This document shows, piece after piece, positions 13,050 to 24,493 of a stretch of 64,000 bases of DNA. Source of the DNA: Capronia americana (taxonomy: Eukaryota > Ascomycota > Eurotiomycetes > Chaetothyriales > Herpotrichiellaceae); assembly GCA_016110215.1 (NCBI GenBank), contig JADWQD010000004.1:2604001-2668000 (forward strand). Reading direction: 5' to 3'. The first letter of the stretch is position 1. Each line of letters opens with the position of its first letter. A program made the position numbers and the translations under genes. Under the pieces are notes generated by a model. That model was not told the DNA's origin. It was given only the letters and a program-made list of their open reading frames with translations, and made no database searches.

Positions 13050-13874
13050 ATGAAGATCACCAAGCTTATCGGCGTTGCCGTCGCTGCCTACGCAACCATG
13101 ACCATCGGTGAGATTTGCTCAGATCCACAACTTTCCTCTTTTCACTTGCTAACATGAGAAATAGCGACTGCTGCCAACCTTGCTGCGCGTGACGAAGTTG
13201 TCGGTGCCTTAGCTGGTAAGCTTCCGAGCTCAAAAAATTCCGAGTGCAAAGCGCTGATGAATTAACAGCTCGAGGCTTCTCTGGTGAAGAAATCAACGAC
13301 TTGATGAATCTCTTGCCTCGTCGTAAGTGCGAGATTTTCTCTGAATTCTTCTTTTTTGAAACTAATGTTGTCTCCAGAAGAAGCTGCGGCCACAGTCACC
13401 GTCTATCCTGCCACCTGCGCTCCCTATGGTGTTCCACCGGTTTCTGAGCCAGCTCCTCTCCCACCTGTCACCACCACCACGTCTTCGGTCACAATCGGCA
13501 GTACTACCGCAACTATGACTTCTACCATCACTTCCCCCTCTGCACCCATCACTCCTGCGACTTCTGTCGAAACTCCATCGGCTCCAGTCGCACCCCCACC
13601 AACCACTCCGACAGTCGAAACTCCGCCTGCCAGTACTCCAATCGAGTCCAGTGTTCCAACTACCCCGAGTCCAGCTACTGACAGCAGCACTGTTGTCCAG
13701 ACTACGGCCTCTTCCACTCTCACTCATACTAGTGTCTCGACTGCAACTGCCAGCCATACCACCTTTACAGCGTCTACGTCCTCTGGCATTCCTCCTGCTC
13801 CTAGCAATGGTGCCCACAGTGCCGCTGTCAACCTTGGTGTCCTTGGTGTGTTTGCAGTCTTGGCCTTGGCCTGA
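13050..13874 (+). CDS. Small secreted, proline/threonine-rich GPI-type protein
   Basis: Four exons are joined: 13050-13107, 13165-13215, 13269-13322 and 13378-13874. The three introns are 57, 53 and 55 nt, all in the same phase (one base into a codon), giving 219 residues. The signal peptide is about residues 1-20. Next comes a short helical stretch (R-G-F-S-G-E-E-I-N-D-L) and then one sequence with the only cysteine (Y-P-A-T-C-A-P-Y-G-V). A long Pro/Thr/Ser region, likely O-glycosylated, follows. The hydrophobic C-terminus (L-G-V-L-G-V-F-A-V-L-A-L-A) ends at the stop, as in GPI signals. No known enzyme domain is present. The small N-terminal exons and identical phases suggest a fast-evolving surface protein or effector-like family; function is unknown. 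Confidence 0.8.
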
Positions 13875-14534
13875 GCACAACTTTCCAATCACAGACGATA
13901 CCCTGACGCTCTCTGCAGCCTATGTCTGCCATGTACCTCAACATGACACACACAAGAGCATACGCAAAGATGACAGTCCACCAACATCTCCACAACGAGA
14001 TTCATGTACAGATACGACAAAGCCACGCTAACTTCTAGATGGAACTTCACAAAATGTGTGTCAATGAGCAGAGGTTTTCAGCTGAGTCAATTGGAATGAC
14101 CACATCATCCTTGGATTGGCAAAGAATCGAACCTGATTTGCTATTGCACGCTAATTGTTGATTCCACTCACAACAGTTGGCACCATGATCAGAAGATCCA
14201 TGAACCATAGCTAATTCTCAATGAAATGTGCTTTGAGCCATGAACAATTCTTCCCGCCTCTTCCTTTCTGCTAGCATTGTAGTGTTTGTCTCATGTAGCA
14301 CGGTAATGTCTTTCTTATCAGACAGGGACTGTGATTAGCATTGCTGTGGCTGTTCTTGCCTGGCATGCTCGCTTGTACTTCTGCCGTTCTGGTTTACATG
14401 CGTGTCCGTAGCGAATCGCAAGGCTTCAGTTCTCCCTTCCACGGTGCAGATACATTCACCGTGACCACATCGCAGTTATTTTGAAAGGCTGTCAGCCTTT
14501 TCGAGTCGTCAATGAGGCGACCCTTCCTGCACGA
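13875..14534. other. Intergenic
   Basis: This holds the 3' UTR of the secreted protein gene and the promoter of the next transcription unit. A tRNA-like GGTTCGATTC string (minus strand near 14126-14140) has no pairing T-stem. Nothing else is seen. Confidence 0.5.
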
Positions 14535-14837
14535 ATGAGAGCCGATCAAGGCGCTTGGATGCACCCATTCTCCTCGTTGACGATTTTCATCTTCGTTGCA
14601 GGATACATCACTGCGCGCTGGGATCTCGTTACCAGGCTCTACGAATTAGCAATCTTCGCTTGGGATCACGGCGTGTTTTCCCGAGCAGCAAAGGCTTTCG
14701 CTATCATCTCCCTCATCTACGCCTGTCTCGCGATTCCGCTTGATCGCCTTGCAGCCCACGAAGCCTCCGTTCATCCTCGATTCCTCGTACACGGGATTTC
14801 TGCTCAGGAGCAACTGCGGCGAAGAGGATCGTTCTGA
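14535..14837 (+). CDS. Small two-helix membrane protein, or N-terminal extension of Gpi1
   Basis: This 100-residue ORF starts at the ATG at 14535 and stops 19 bases before the GPI1 ATG, in a different frame. It looks coding: third positions are strongly C/T biased, as in neighbouring genes. It has two hydrophobic segments, near residues 12-27 and 51-68, separated by a W-D-x-V-T-R-L-Y-E-L-A-I-F-A-W stretch, and a basic C-terminus. I do not recognise the family. It could be translated from the same mRNA as GPI1. Alternatively it could be spliced to GPI1: a GTACAC donor at 14787 and a TGAG acceptor ending at 14838 would remove 52 nt and enter the GPI1 frame 18 bases before its ATG. That acceptor is weak and I see no good branch site, so I prefer a separate ORF. 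Confidence 0.5.
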   Translation: MRADQGAWMHPFSSLTIFIFVAGYITARWDLVTRLYELAIFAWDHGVFSRAAKAFAIISLIYACLAIPLDRLAAHEASVHPRFLVHGISAQEQLRRRGSF

Positions 14838-14856
14838 GATTGGACAATATGTTATC

Positions 14857-17161
14857 ATGGTCGAGAACAGCGATGGCATGCTACGCGTATTCTGGCCGAA
14901 CAACATTACTCGGACAACATCACCCGGTGTAATAGTGGGATGGAGAAACTCCAATTTTGATCTGTTTGTCATAACTGTCCTCGAGGATGTCGAGGTAAGA
15001 CACCGTGTTTTACGGTCTGTGGAAGCATTCTAACCTCTGCCAGATTCGCAGTGTGGAATCTGCTCTGCGCGTGGGCACTCTGTTTCGCAACAGCCCCTAT
15101 CCAGTAGCACGAATCTTCCAGTTGTGCGATCAGCCCAATATGCATGTCTTGGGTACCCTGAATCATCCGAACCCGACGGAGAGCTTTGATCCTACGAGAA
15201 TTTGCGCCTTCACACTTTCGGGCTCTCGAAGACCCTACATCTACTGTCCACCGGACGCAGAGCTGGCTGTCCAGATTGTCCTCTTCGATCCGCCGAACCC
15301 AACGCAGATGCAATACATGTCTCTCGAGCCGATTTCGCTTGCCCTGGGGAAGGATTATTGGCCACCAAGTGAAACCGATTATATGCCAGATGACGTGGAG
15401 ATCCAGGATGAGAAGGAGCGGCAGCGGACTGCTGAACTGGTGGCCAAGCTCCGCTTCCATACTGTGGTCAGGCATGCGCCAGCAAGGAAAGAGTTGGCAT
15501 TACCCGCGATACTCCGTCAGATCAATTGCGCTCAGGAAGTTGCAGATTTGTTGCAAAAGAACACACCGCTCGTAGGCCCAAGGAGAAAACGGAGCCTTTC
15601 AGTCAGCGAGCGAGTCGTGGAATCTGCGCAGTCGCTTTACGCGTTCGCCGCCTGGTCGCTGTGGACACTGTTCATGGCATATGCCTTCCCGTTCTTGTTG
15701 TATATTTTCAAGATTGCAATCATCGGACACCGCATTGTCGCCGAGGGCCTCTTACAGATCCTCGAATGGCCGCTGCCCATCAAGAAGATTCGACTGCCGG
15801 AAAGCCGTCGGCCCATCAGTGGCGCTGTTGCCCTGAAGGACATTTCGGCCTGCTGCCAACAAGTGCACCTGAGACTGCAGCAGTTCTCCTACTATCCGAC
15901 GCAATACTCTCTCCTCCGAAGCCGCAAAGCCACTTGGTCGTCGTTCCCGACAACCAACAGCGACTACATACGGTTTTACAACTCTCTCTGGCTGGTAGCA
16001 AACGATGTCATTATCGGGATTGCTCTCGGCAGCTTCATCAGTGACAATTCGCAAGCTACATCAGAGCTTATCGGGGGTGTGCTCAATGAGTACACGATTG
16101 AAGGGCTCAGGCGCATGATCAGGTGGCTCATGTCATACCCCGGCGGCCTGAAGCTGAATACCGAACTTGCTGCATTTCTGGGTGACCTGTTTTTGTGGGT
16201 CATCGAATACTGGTCCTCTACAATCTTCATCCTCATCTTGCCCAGGCTGCCGACTATCGTCTATGTCATTGGATGCTCTTCTTTCGCCGGCGCGAGCATG
16301 CCAATCGCGATCTTCTCCGATCTTCTCAGCCTGCTGACGATTCACATTTACTCTTTCTACGTGGCGAGCGCACGCATCTTCAACTGGCAACTGACCATCA
16401 TTGTCAGCCTTTTCCACCTTTTTCGCGGCAAGAAGCGGAATGTACTGCGGAACCGAATCGATAATTGTGACTACGATCTCGATCAGCTGCTTCTTGGGAC
16501 GATTCTGTTCACCTTGCTGTTCTTCCTTCTGCCCACCGTGGTAGTTTTCTATCTGACCTTCGCCTCGGCTCGGATGGCCATCATTAGCCTCAAAGCCACT
16601 TTGGATACGTGTTTAGCATGTCTGAACCATTTTCCGTTGTTCGCATTGATGCTCAGGATCAAGGACAGCCAACGACTGCCAGGTGGGATCCATTTCCAGC
16701 TGCTGGATACAGAGCGGCTAAAGCTCCCGTACCTAGATGAGACAAGGCATGAAGAAAGCGAGTATGACTCCGACGATGATGATGCCGAAGGAGAGGAATA
16801 TGGAGAAGGAGAAAATCTTGCGACCAGTGTGGCATACATCCGACTTTCCTCCACCCCGTTGTCATTGCGTCAGATCTTCGAGCAATATTTCCAGCTTTGG
16901 GCGCGCATCCATCAACACTATCTGTCGCCCAAGGTTGTGTTCCGACTTCTCACGGGCCGATTTGTGCCACCTCTGGGGCGAAGCGAAATGTACGGATTGC
17001 AATATTCGGTGCTTCCCAGAAAACGTGCGACCGTCGCTGAGGTGTGGAAGAGTCTGAATGAGACTGGGCCCATGGCTCCAAGCGATGGTGTGGCCAACAC
17101 ACGAGGTCAAAAGGCTTATCTGGGAGCACACGGAAGTGCTATAGGGAAGCACTGGAAGTAG
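14857..17161 (+). CDS. GPI1: Gpi1/PIG-Q, subunit of GPI-GlcNAc transferase
   Basis: Exons 14857-14994 and 15044-17161 are joined by a 49-nt intron (GTAAGA..CAG), giving 751 residues. Gpi1 is a non-catalytic subunit of the ER enzyme that moves GlcNAc from UDP-GlcNAc to phosphatidylinositol, the first step of GPI anchor synthesis. The N-terminus (M-L-R-V-F-W-P-N, then G-V-I-V-G-W-R-N-S) is typical of fungal Gpi1. The C-terminal half carries several hydrophobic helices (residues about 255-580). An acidic insert (Y-D-S-D-D-D-D-A-E-G-E-E) precedes the conserved end R-I-H-Q-H-Y-L-S-P-K-V-V-F-R-L-L-T-G-R-F-V-P-P-L. The start is the only ATG in frame before the conserved region. It would supply anchors for the GPI-type proteins upstream. 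Confidence 0.92.
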
Positions 17162-17431
17162 TGTGCCATTTCGTTATCTTGAAGGGATTGCGGCAGGCGA
17201 CGGCGGGGTGGCGAGCTCGCTAACCTCAACTGATGTGCTTACGTCATGAAGCTTTTCTCAATCAAATTTCCCTCTCATCTTGGTATCAATCTGTCTTTCA
17301 CTTGGATGCACCCACCGACACTTCACTCACTTGCTATCTTTTCAGCGATGTCGTGATCAACATATAATCCGATCTCCACCGACTGTTGTCAGATGAAGTG
17401 ACCGGTCCCAGCTGCGCAGAAAATCTGAAAA

Positions 17432-17727
17432 ATGCCCAAGTACAAATGTCCAAACTGTGGTGGGCGGGTTGACATGACGAGAGACGGTGATTATGGGCAC
17501 TGTGCCGACTGTAAACACACTGTTATCCAACACTTGACAAGACTTGAAAGGCTAACTCAACCGAAGGCAACAATGTAGGTTGATGGGCGACTAGCCACAC
17601 CGCTGAATCATGCTGAAGTCATGTAAAGATTCTCGAAATTAAGGACTTGAGGAAAGAAGACGAGTCGGAGCCGACACCAACGAAGGACGCCGAGCCAGCA
17701 GCAACGTCAAGTGAGGCAAGGAAATAA
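17432..17727 (+). CDS. Tiny zinc-ribbon protein (83 residues, two exons)
   Basis: Exons 17432-17574 and 17619-17727 are joined by a 44-nt intron (GTAGGT..AAG) that restores an open frame to a TAA. The N-terminus holds two CxxC pairs, C-P-N-C-G-G and C-A-D-C, 15 residues apart, a classic zinc-ribbon knuckle arrangement. A helical stretch (I-Q-H-L-T-R-L-E-R-L) follows. The second exon encodes a short helical segment and a charged tail rich in Glu, Thr and Ala. I do not recognise a named family; a DNA- or RNA-binding accessory role is only inference. Each exon is too short to stand out alone. If the intron were retained, the protein would end at the TAG straddling the splice donor, after 48 residues, with the ribbon intact. 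Confidence 0.6.
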
Positions 17728-19505
17728 TGTTCAAAATAGCGACATCTCCATCCCGACAAGCTCACGATGTTGGCAGCTGTATCGGTGCACAAGGAGACCG
17801 CACACTCACTTCATGTTGCTTTGCCTTCTGCGAATCTCCAACCCCTTTTAGATACCCCTCGATGGGTGGTTTTCCTCTCTTCATCGGCAAGATGTCGACA
17901 TAAAATCAAGTGCTGAGAGCTTGTTTTCCTTTTCCAAGGCTTCGAAGTCCGGTTCTCGCTCACTTCCAGCATTCGGTCTGTTCGCATTTTTCGGTCTACA
18001 CAGCACTGTTCTTGCTCTCCCGCGTCTGTGCTTGGAGGCTAATGATGGAAGAAGGCCTCGTGGACAGCATCTCACGCCCCGCTCGTGGTTCCTCGTTGGT
18101 AATGAGTGCTAGGCCGTGGTTAATGTTGCAGTGTCAGTCTGTTCTCGCTCAACCACAATGATTCTTTCGTCCCCTGCAGTGACTCTGATGTCCATGCTCG
18201 GCAGCTTCGGTCTCTTCGGCCCGGCATCGTCGTCGCGCCAAATGACATATGATTGAGAGATGACAAGCAACAAGCACGCCTACCCGCCTCCTACTCGGAA
18301 TGGACCGCAGCTATCGGCAACCAACCAGTAAGCAGGCTGCAGTAGGCTAACAACTACTAATTCTGCGCAGGCGATAGTCGTTGCGCGCGTCGGTACAGGG
18401 ATGTGTCACAGCAAAAAGCACCCGAAATTCATTGATTAAGACGACTAGAGTTGGTGAACACTGGTGGCGCCAAAGGCGGTGAAGCCACAGGATGTGGAGT
18501 TGCTACATATGGAAACTGGGAAAAGAGGTGGCATCTTGAGATAGCGCTTTGGTCGGCCAGATTCCTCGACGTGCTCGACGTACGAGGTACTGGCGTCCGG
18601 GTTGAGGCTCATTGCACAACCGAAGGGATCATCGGCAAGTCGGCTCAAGACGGGCTATCGTTGCCAGAAGACTGCCGCAGTATGGGGTACTCAATCGGCA
18701 TGGGGCACAACCGACGGAGAACGATAGGTCTTGGTTGACGTTCGCACCTTAGAGCCTTGAGTGGATGCAAAAGCGGACCACGCAGAGTTCCCACACCTCC
18801 TGTTTGATCTATGATCTCTGATCTCTTATTGCAGGATAAGTAATCCCTTGGCCACGCATGCACGCGCCCGACAGGCGAGTGGCGGAAAGAGGTCAAAGTC
18901 AGCACTGGGTCCCTCAGCATCCTTGCCCGACCACAGTCGACATGAAACCCCCGACTTCAGTAACTGTGAAACGACGAATAGAACGAACGACTGAGGCGCC
19001 TCGACTGCCCCGCGCGTGCCCGCGTTAGCTGAACGGCTTCTCTTAGACTGATCCGAAGAGACGGACGTCAGCACTGTCTTCGATAGCTCTGTTTTGCCCC
19101 CTTGACGCATCCAAACATCCAACTTTCCCGACACGGGGCATTCCTCTGGCTTGAGCGAATCAGGTATTCTTCTTACCCGACCAGTGAGCAGGACGGTTAA
19201 GCGAGGAGAGCAAAGTTGACCGACACGAACTTGGCGTGGATCCACGACCCTTACCCACCGCGGCCCTTACTCCATCTTACAGGGCCTCCTCTGTTGCCTA
19301 ACCCAAATGAAGCAACCTAGATTACGGTGTACCCAGTATACCAGACCTCGCAGTTTATTGCGATTGCTCGCGCCCCGATCTAGCAAAAGTCGCGCGCTCG
19401 CTGCTTTTAGTTGCCCGCCCGCATGGTCGTCCATCCTTCGGGCGAGTCCCAGTTGTTCGAGACGGGATATGCGTGGAAGCAGCTGACAAAGCCGTAAGCC
19501 TTTCG
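17728..19505. other. Intergenic, about 1.8 kb
   Basis: No gene is supported. Several overlapping short ORFs are present, none with family resemblance. An upstream exon of the transcription factor could be hidden here, but I could not find a zinc-cluster motif in any frame. Confidence 0.45.
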
Positions 19506-21409
19506 ATGGGCCCCCCGCCTGACCCAAGTTTAAGCCCGCCGTTAGCCTGGCCTGTTCTTATGGCTCCCGGTGCGTCTTGTCTCACGGGAGTCATCCCGTT
19601 TCAAAAGTACAGCCTGACCACCGACTCGAGCCTCGTCGACACCGTCCCGCGAAGAGATCAGTATGATCACACAGTCGTTTCCGAAGGCATGGCAAGGGCA
19701 ATCAGGATAGAGCAACTCCTAGTTCATAATTCATCTTCGACGTCGGAGCCCGACAGACCACGACCGCGCACGCCGGTTTCGAGGAAGAATGCAATCCCTA
19801 AGCGTCAGCCGGCCCCTCGTCCGGCGATCGTGGTGAAGACTTCAGCCGTCAGTCCTGTGTCTGCGAGCTCGCCCGACATCGAACGGTTCTCGTGGGAACT
19901 GGACAAGGCAGAATTGTCTGTCATTCGACAACATCGAAAGCGGAAGTCGCCCGTGGACGAAGAAGCATTTTCGACGTCCACCAAAGCGACCAGGCTGCCT
20001 CGATTTTCCGTCAACATCTTCCACTCGGAACCCGTGAACGCCTTCCCCATACCGAACGAGGGCGTGGTTCCGCGCATGGTGAAGTACTGTGAGCAGCAAA
20101 CCCTTGACCAGAATCGTCTTCTACGTTATCTAACGATGCCTACAGACCTGCAAGTTTGGGCACCGCAGCATGGGCGGGCGCTCGCATTCGAAGGCCATCC
20201 CAAGCCATACCAGTCGTTGGTGTTCCCGTATGCCCTGCAGCACGGCGTATTGTTCGAGGGCATGATCGCCCTAGCCCGTGCGTCCTGGCTTCTGCAGGAG
20301 CGTATTCCGTGGCAGAAGGACGCGGCACTGACGTACCACCGTGCCAATGCATTCGCCGGTCTGCGGTTGAGGCTGACGTCCGAGGCGACGTGCGCGGATG
20401 ACACCACTATCCTGACCATCGCTGCTCTCACAACCATTGATGTACGTGAAACCCTCTATGATGCCAACCCCAGGCGGCTGACCAGCGGCAGTACATGCTA
20501 GGTGTGCACGAAGGGGCAGTAAACCATGTCAACGCAATGCAGCAGATTCGGAAGATCAGGCATGATCTCAAAGGAGACACGCCGTGGCAATATTTTGTCA
20601 TTTCAGCCATGAAAGCGTAAGGCCTGTCCGTATGCTGGGCGACCATGTCTGACCGAAGCAGTTATGACGCACTCTGGCAATTTGTCAAGGACAGGAACGA
20701 AGCGACGACGAGCATGGCTCAGCTTTCCATTGATTCGCCCATGCGCAGCGAGCTCCCCGTCTATCCATCTCTGCCGTTCAACATCAAAGTGTGCGAGGCG
20801 CTATCAAAAGTATCTACCTCATTCAACGACATGGCTATGGCTGGCGAACTCTCGATCCAGATGATTGACATACTCGCCAATCTATCCACTCAAGCCCGAG
20901 GCGACGGGAGCGCCACTCCGCCGACTTCTCCGCCCAGCTCCCCAGGCGGACGCAACTTGCTCAACACGATCGCAGATCTCCGGTGTCTGTCAGTGATGGC
21001 CACTACCCCTATCGAGCACAAGCTCTGCTTCGGCATCATAGGCACCTGCTTTACCCTACACTATGGCAATGGGAAGATCGGCGATGACATGAACGAAACT
21101 TTACAAGAGCTTGAAGACAACTTGATCGGCAACGGCAAGCCGCGGCCGCAGCAGGAGAATGCCCTCAAGACGCACCGCGAGTGTCTGATCTGGATCTCCG
21201 TGGCGGCGGCCGGCGCCCTCGACCAGTCAGATTTGCTCTCCGCCATGAGCATGGTGCTCGACCAGACGCTGGAGAAATATCCCGACGAGACCGGTGAGTG
21301 GGAGACGCTGGAGAGGATTCTGCGGAAATTCCTATGGAACGACCTTCTTGGGAAACACTGGAAGAGATGTTGGCGGAAAGCCATGCACCGCCAGTCAAAG
21401 GCACGATGA
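19506..21409 (+). CDS. Fungal-specific transcription factor domain protein without visible zinc cluster
   Basis: Exons 19506-20441, 20492-20616 and 20662-21409 are joined by introns of 50 and 45 nt, giving 602 residues. The N-terminal 180 residues are disordered, with Arg/Lys/Pro-rich patches that could be a nuclear signal. From about residue 185 (F-H-S-E-P-V-N-A-F-P-I-P) the protein follows the pattern of Fungal_trans_2 proteins: a P-F-x-x-x-P-I-P entry, then mostly helical sequence to the end. No Zn2Cys6 motif precedes it, as in many members of this family that lack the DNA-binding part. The start is the first ATG in the frame, but further 5' exons cannot be excluded. It borders a 5-kb gene-free block. 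Regulatory targets are unknown. Confidence 0.7.
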
Positions 21410-22384
21410 TGACGAGTATCCATGAGTGACAATAATGTAAAACGAACCTCTCCAGGCCGGCAGTGTCGCCACACCGACTCTGTACCCTGACATTGAAGGC
21501 GCAGCCTCAGGTCAGAGAGAGAGCGCGTACACAGGACGCGCACCACGAGTCCATTGGGGTTGGCCTGCTACTGCATCGGTGAAGCAGACGAGGTCCACCT
21601 TACCCTGGTCCCAGTTCACGGTGGGGAAGAGACTGCATCTCTCAGAGTCAAAATCACCTCTTGTTACAAGTGGCAACCTTATATACAAGGCCCCCCATTC
21701 CGGTTTTATGAAGCGACGAGCAGACGCAGACACAGACACAGTTCGATGAACACTAATCCACTTCCGATCAGTAGGCCATCACGCCTTCCTCTCCGCGCGA
21801 TCGGAATATTCCTCAAAGCCGCATGGAGAGAATGGACCTCAGCGTCGTGTGGCTTGCAGCGTATGGGTGATAATCAAGAGCAGGCTGGGGCTAAATAACA
21901 AGGCTGCAGGGCTACCAGTGCCAAAGTTCACATCGACAAGAGATCACGATGTAGGGCGGACACGGACAGTAATGCGAAACGGAGAATACCATGAAGCGAA
22001 GGGGAGGTCATACAGTACACAGGACGGCGCAGTTACTGTATTGTACGCGCCCCTTCACAGCACAAAGCTCACCAGACCGGTTAATGCGGCGAAAAGCAGA
22101 GCAGAGCAGACCACCCACGCTTTGGTGCCATCAACGCTAAGATGACATCTCTCTGTCTGTGTCTCTCGGATCCGGGTACATGATCCAGTGGATCCCCTGT
22201 TAACTTTCCCGCCGGACGAAAAGAGTGCCTGCCGCGCCAGCCTTTTTGGCCCCCCGCCAGACAAGCCTTTGAAAGTTGGTGAAAGTTTCAACCAGGGTCG
22301 AGAGGGACAGGGCTGGACGCTCGAGAGTCCATCATCGGCTGATCTTCAGCAGGGGACTTGCGCGTGTTGCGAGTACACAGTAGT

Positions 22385-22393
22385 TACGGAGTA
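22385..22393 (+). repeat. TACGGAGTA dispersed element (copy 1)
   Basis: This is a nine-base element also present, whole or nearly so, at 22660-22667, 26233-26241 (reverse complement), 29098-29106 and 45272-45287 (two overlapping copies). All copies are in non-coding DNA. Confidence 0.5.
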
Positions 22394-22644
22394 TTAGTTA
22401 ATTATTTATTATTCTTAGATATGGTCTCCGTACGTCGTACACAGACTCATACGGCAACTCTGGATGCGAATCTCGCTCGACCGAGCGCTTGACCCGACAA
22501 ATCGCATCGGTACTGTACTCCAGTACTTAGGTGATCTGTTAGTCGCAGCTGCAGTGGCAGTCGTAGCGGCAGTTCAAGCAAAACCGGGCGGAAGCTCGTC
22601 CACTTGGTGCCCTTTCAGAAGCAAACAGAGTACGAGACACTGTA

Positions 22645-22667
22645 TGCAGTGCAGTGCAGTACGGAGT
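22645..22667 (+). repeat. GCAGT pentamer microsatellite ending in TACGGAGT
   Basis: A short run of GCAGT units leads directly into a TACGGAGT copy at 22660-22667. The same pentamer recurs near 24460. Confidence 0.5.
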
Positions 22668-23040
22668 CGCGCGCACAATACTGTAGGATACCGAATCCGA
22701 ATCATGGCGGCAAGATCGTATCTGAATCGCGCCGCTACAGCAGGTTAGTTTCTATGGACCAGAGATTTTCATTCTGTCCGTCGCTATCATTCCTCATGTA
22801 CAGTATCCTATCCTATCCCAAACCGCGTGCGCAGCTTCTCCCTTGTGCCTCCTCGGCCGAATGCGCGATGTCCTATCCTATGTACATAAAGTAGTTGTAC
22901 AACCGTGCGATGGAAATATTCCATCTCACGCCCGGGACTCCGTGTACTCCATAATTAATTACTGCCGTCCCGCGCGAGAGTGAAAGTTTAGTAGCTTTAG
23001 GCTGTCTGTCTGCCTGCCTGCTTACATAGGATACTGGCTG

Positions 23041-23080
23041 GGTACGAGTACGACGAGTACGAGTGCGAGTGCGAGTTGCG
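23041..23080 (+). repeat. Degenerate GAGTAC/GAGTGC hexamer tandem repeat
   Basis: Units of GAGTAC and GAGTGC follow each other for about 40 bases with a few slips. The unit contains the self-complementary GTAC core. Confidence 0.6.
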
Positions 23081-23429
23081 AGGACGAGACCAGCCGGCCC
23101 TGACGAGCGTGCCATGCCGGCCGGCCAATTACACGGACAGATTCCCGGTCGACGAGCTTGTTCTCTCTAAGCAATTGCTCCTTTCTCCACAATAGTGCGC
23201 AGTGAGTGGGCGAGTGCATGACCCAGTTGTAGTAGTAGTCAGGACCCGGTAAGAAAGGTCGGTTTCCTTTCCTGGGAATGGGGAACGCGGTGTCCGTCCG
23301 GGCGCTTCGAAGTCAACGGATTTACCTCGTACAGCCGGAGGATTTCTCCCGGCACTCGACAAGTCAGATGGGCGATATGAGTTAGTACTACTTATACTAG
23401 GGTAGGAAAGTCAAACTTTTCCAACCTCA

Positions 23430-23457
23430 GGGTCAAGGGCCAGGGCCAGGGGCAGGG
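23430..23457 (+). repeat. Five G-runs with short loops: potential G-quadruplex
   Basis: Runs of three or four G occur at 23430, 23437, 23443, 23449 and 23455, separated by loops of two to four bases. This meets the usual definition of an intramolecular G-quadruplex motif. The unit GGCCAG is repeated, so it is also a small tandem repeat. Confidence 0.6.
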
Positions 23458-24458
23458 CACGAGGTGATGGATACTTACCGGAGCAATTTACCGACTCCAC
23501 CGTGTCGTTGATTCCTTCAGCCTTACGGGGGACGAGGATGGGTAGGTAAGAATTAACTCTATCACGGGTTGTCCAACGTCCTGTGTATGCGAATGCTCAC
23601 GCCGTGTCCGGTTCGGTCTGATCTTTGCCTCTCTACGCCGTGATTGAGTACACACTGACTGACCACAGTGCTTGCGGGATGCACCCCGGTATGATTTGAG
23701 TATCGATGCCGGCAGCAGTGTTTCTTGCAGGAAATCCGGACCTACGACGCTGGGCAGCCCGTCAGAGATCCTAGGAACTTCACGGCAGAAAAATGCCACT
23801 GCCAACGTGCCACTCCTTGCGGGGTCCACGACGAATGATCGCCAGACCAGGCAGACAGATCCGTCCGGTTTCACGGCACCAAAGGTATTCGTACCAAGAC
23901 TCGTGAGTGAGCGTTTCAATTGAGATGGCTGCTGCTGGACTGTGTCGCGAACGACCACTGAAGAGTATATTATCGAACACTCTTAATTGACCGACAGACT
24001 GGCCGACGTTTTATCACCCCTTTGATCAACACCTAAGCTTCGGTCCGTACGGGTTGGCTTCACGAGATACTCAGGCTATCGACATCGATGCTATCTTCGT
24101 TACCTCCCTCCGCTTCCACGTACGGGATTCTGAACCGCCCATCCCATTCCCGTTCGGCAGAAGAACGATCATAAATGCGACGCGCGGGACGCCGTTCAGC
24201 AAGCAAACGTCGACATGTTTTTCTCAAGTTGCATCTTTCGGACATGGGAGACCAAACCGTGCCGCTGGCAACGAATGTATCACCGCTGGCTGCCCGCACA
24301 TACTACCATTTCACGCGGTGGCACTCGTGGGCTGGGATCGATCGCGAAGGTCTAAGCCCTCGGTCAGTCAGTCGAACTCCCATCTCGCCTTCTGAAGACT
24401 GAAGAACACCATTCGAGAATTGTCGGGGATGCTGATATACCAGTCGTTGCGGTGCGAT

Positions 24459-24493
24459 GCAATGCAGTGCAGTGCAGTGCGGTGCAGTGCGGA
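24459..24493 (+). repeat. GCAGT/GCGGT pentamer microsatellite
   Basis: At least five units of a five-base repeat (GCAGT, with GCAAT and GCGGT variants) are present. It matches the pentamer at 22645-22660 in the same gene-free block. Confidence 0.6.

Noticed and set aside
14120..14150. A tRNA-like T-loop string on the minus strand
   Set aside because: The flanking bases do not pair into a T-stem and no anticodon arm or acceptor stem is found.
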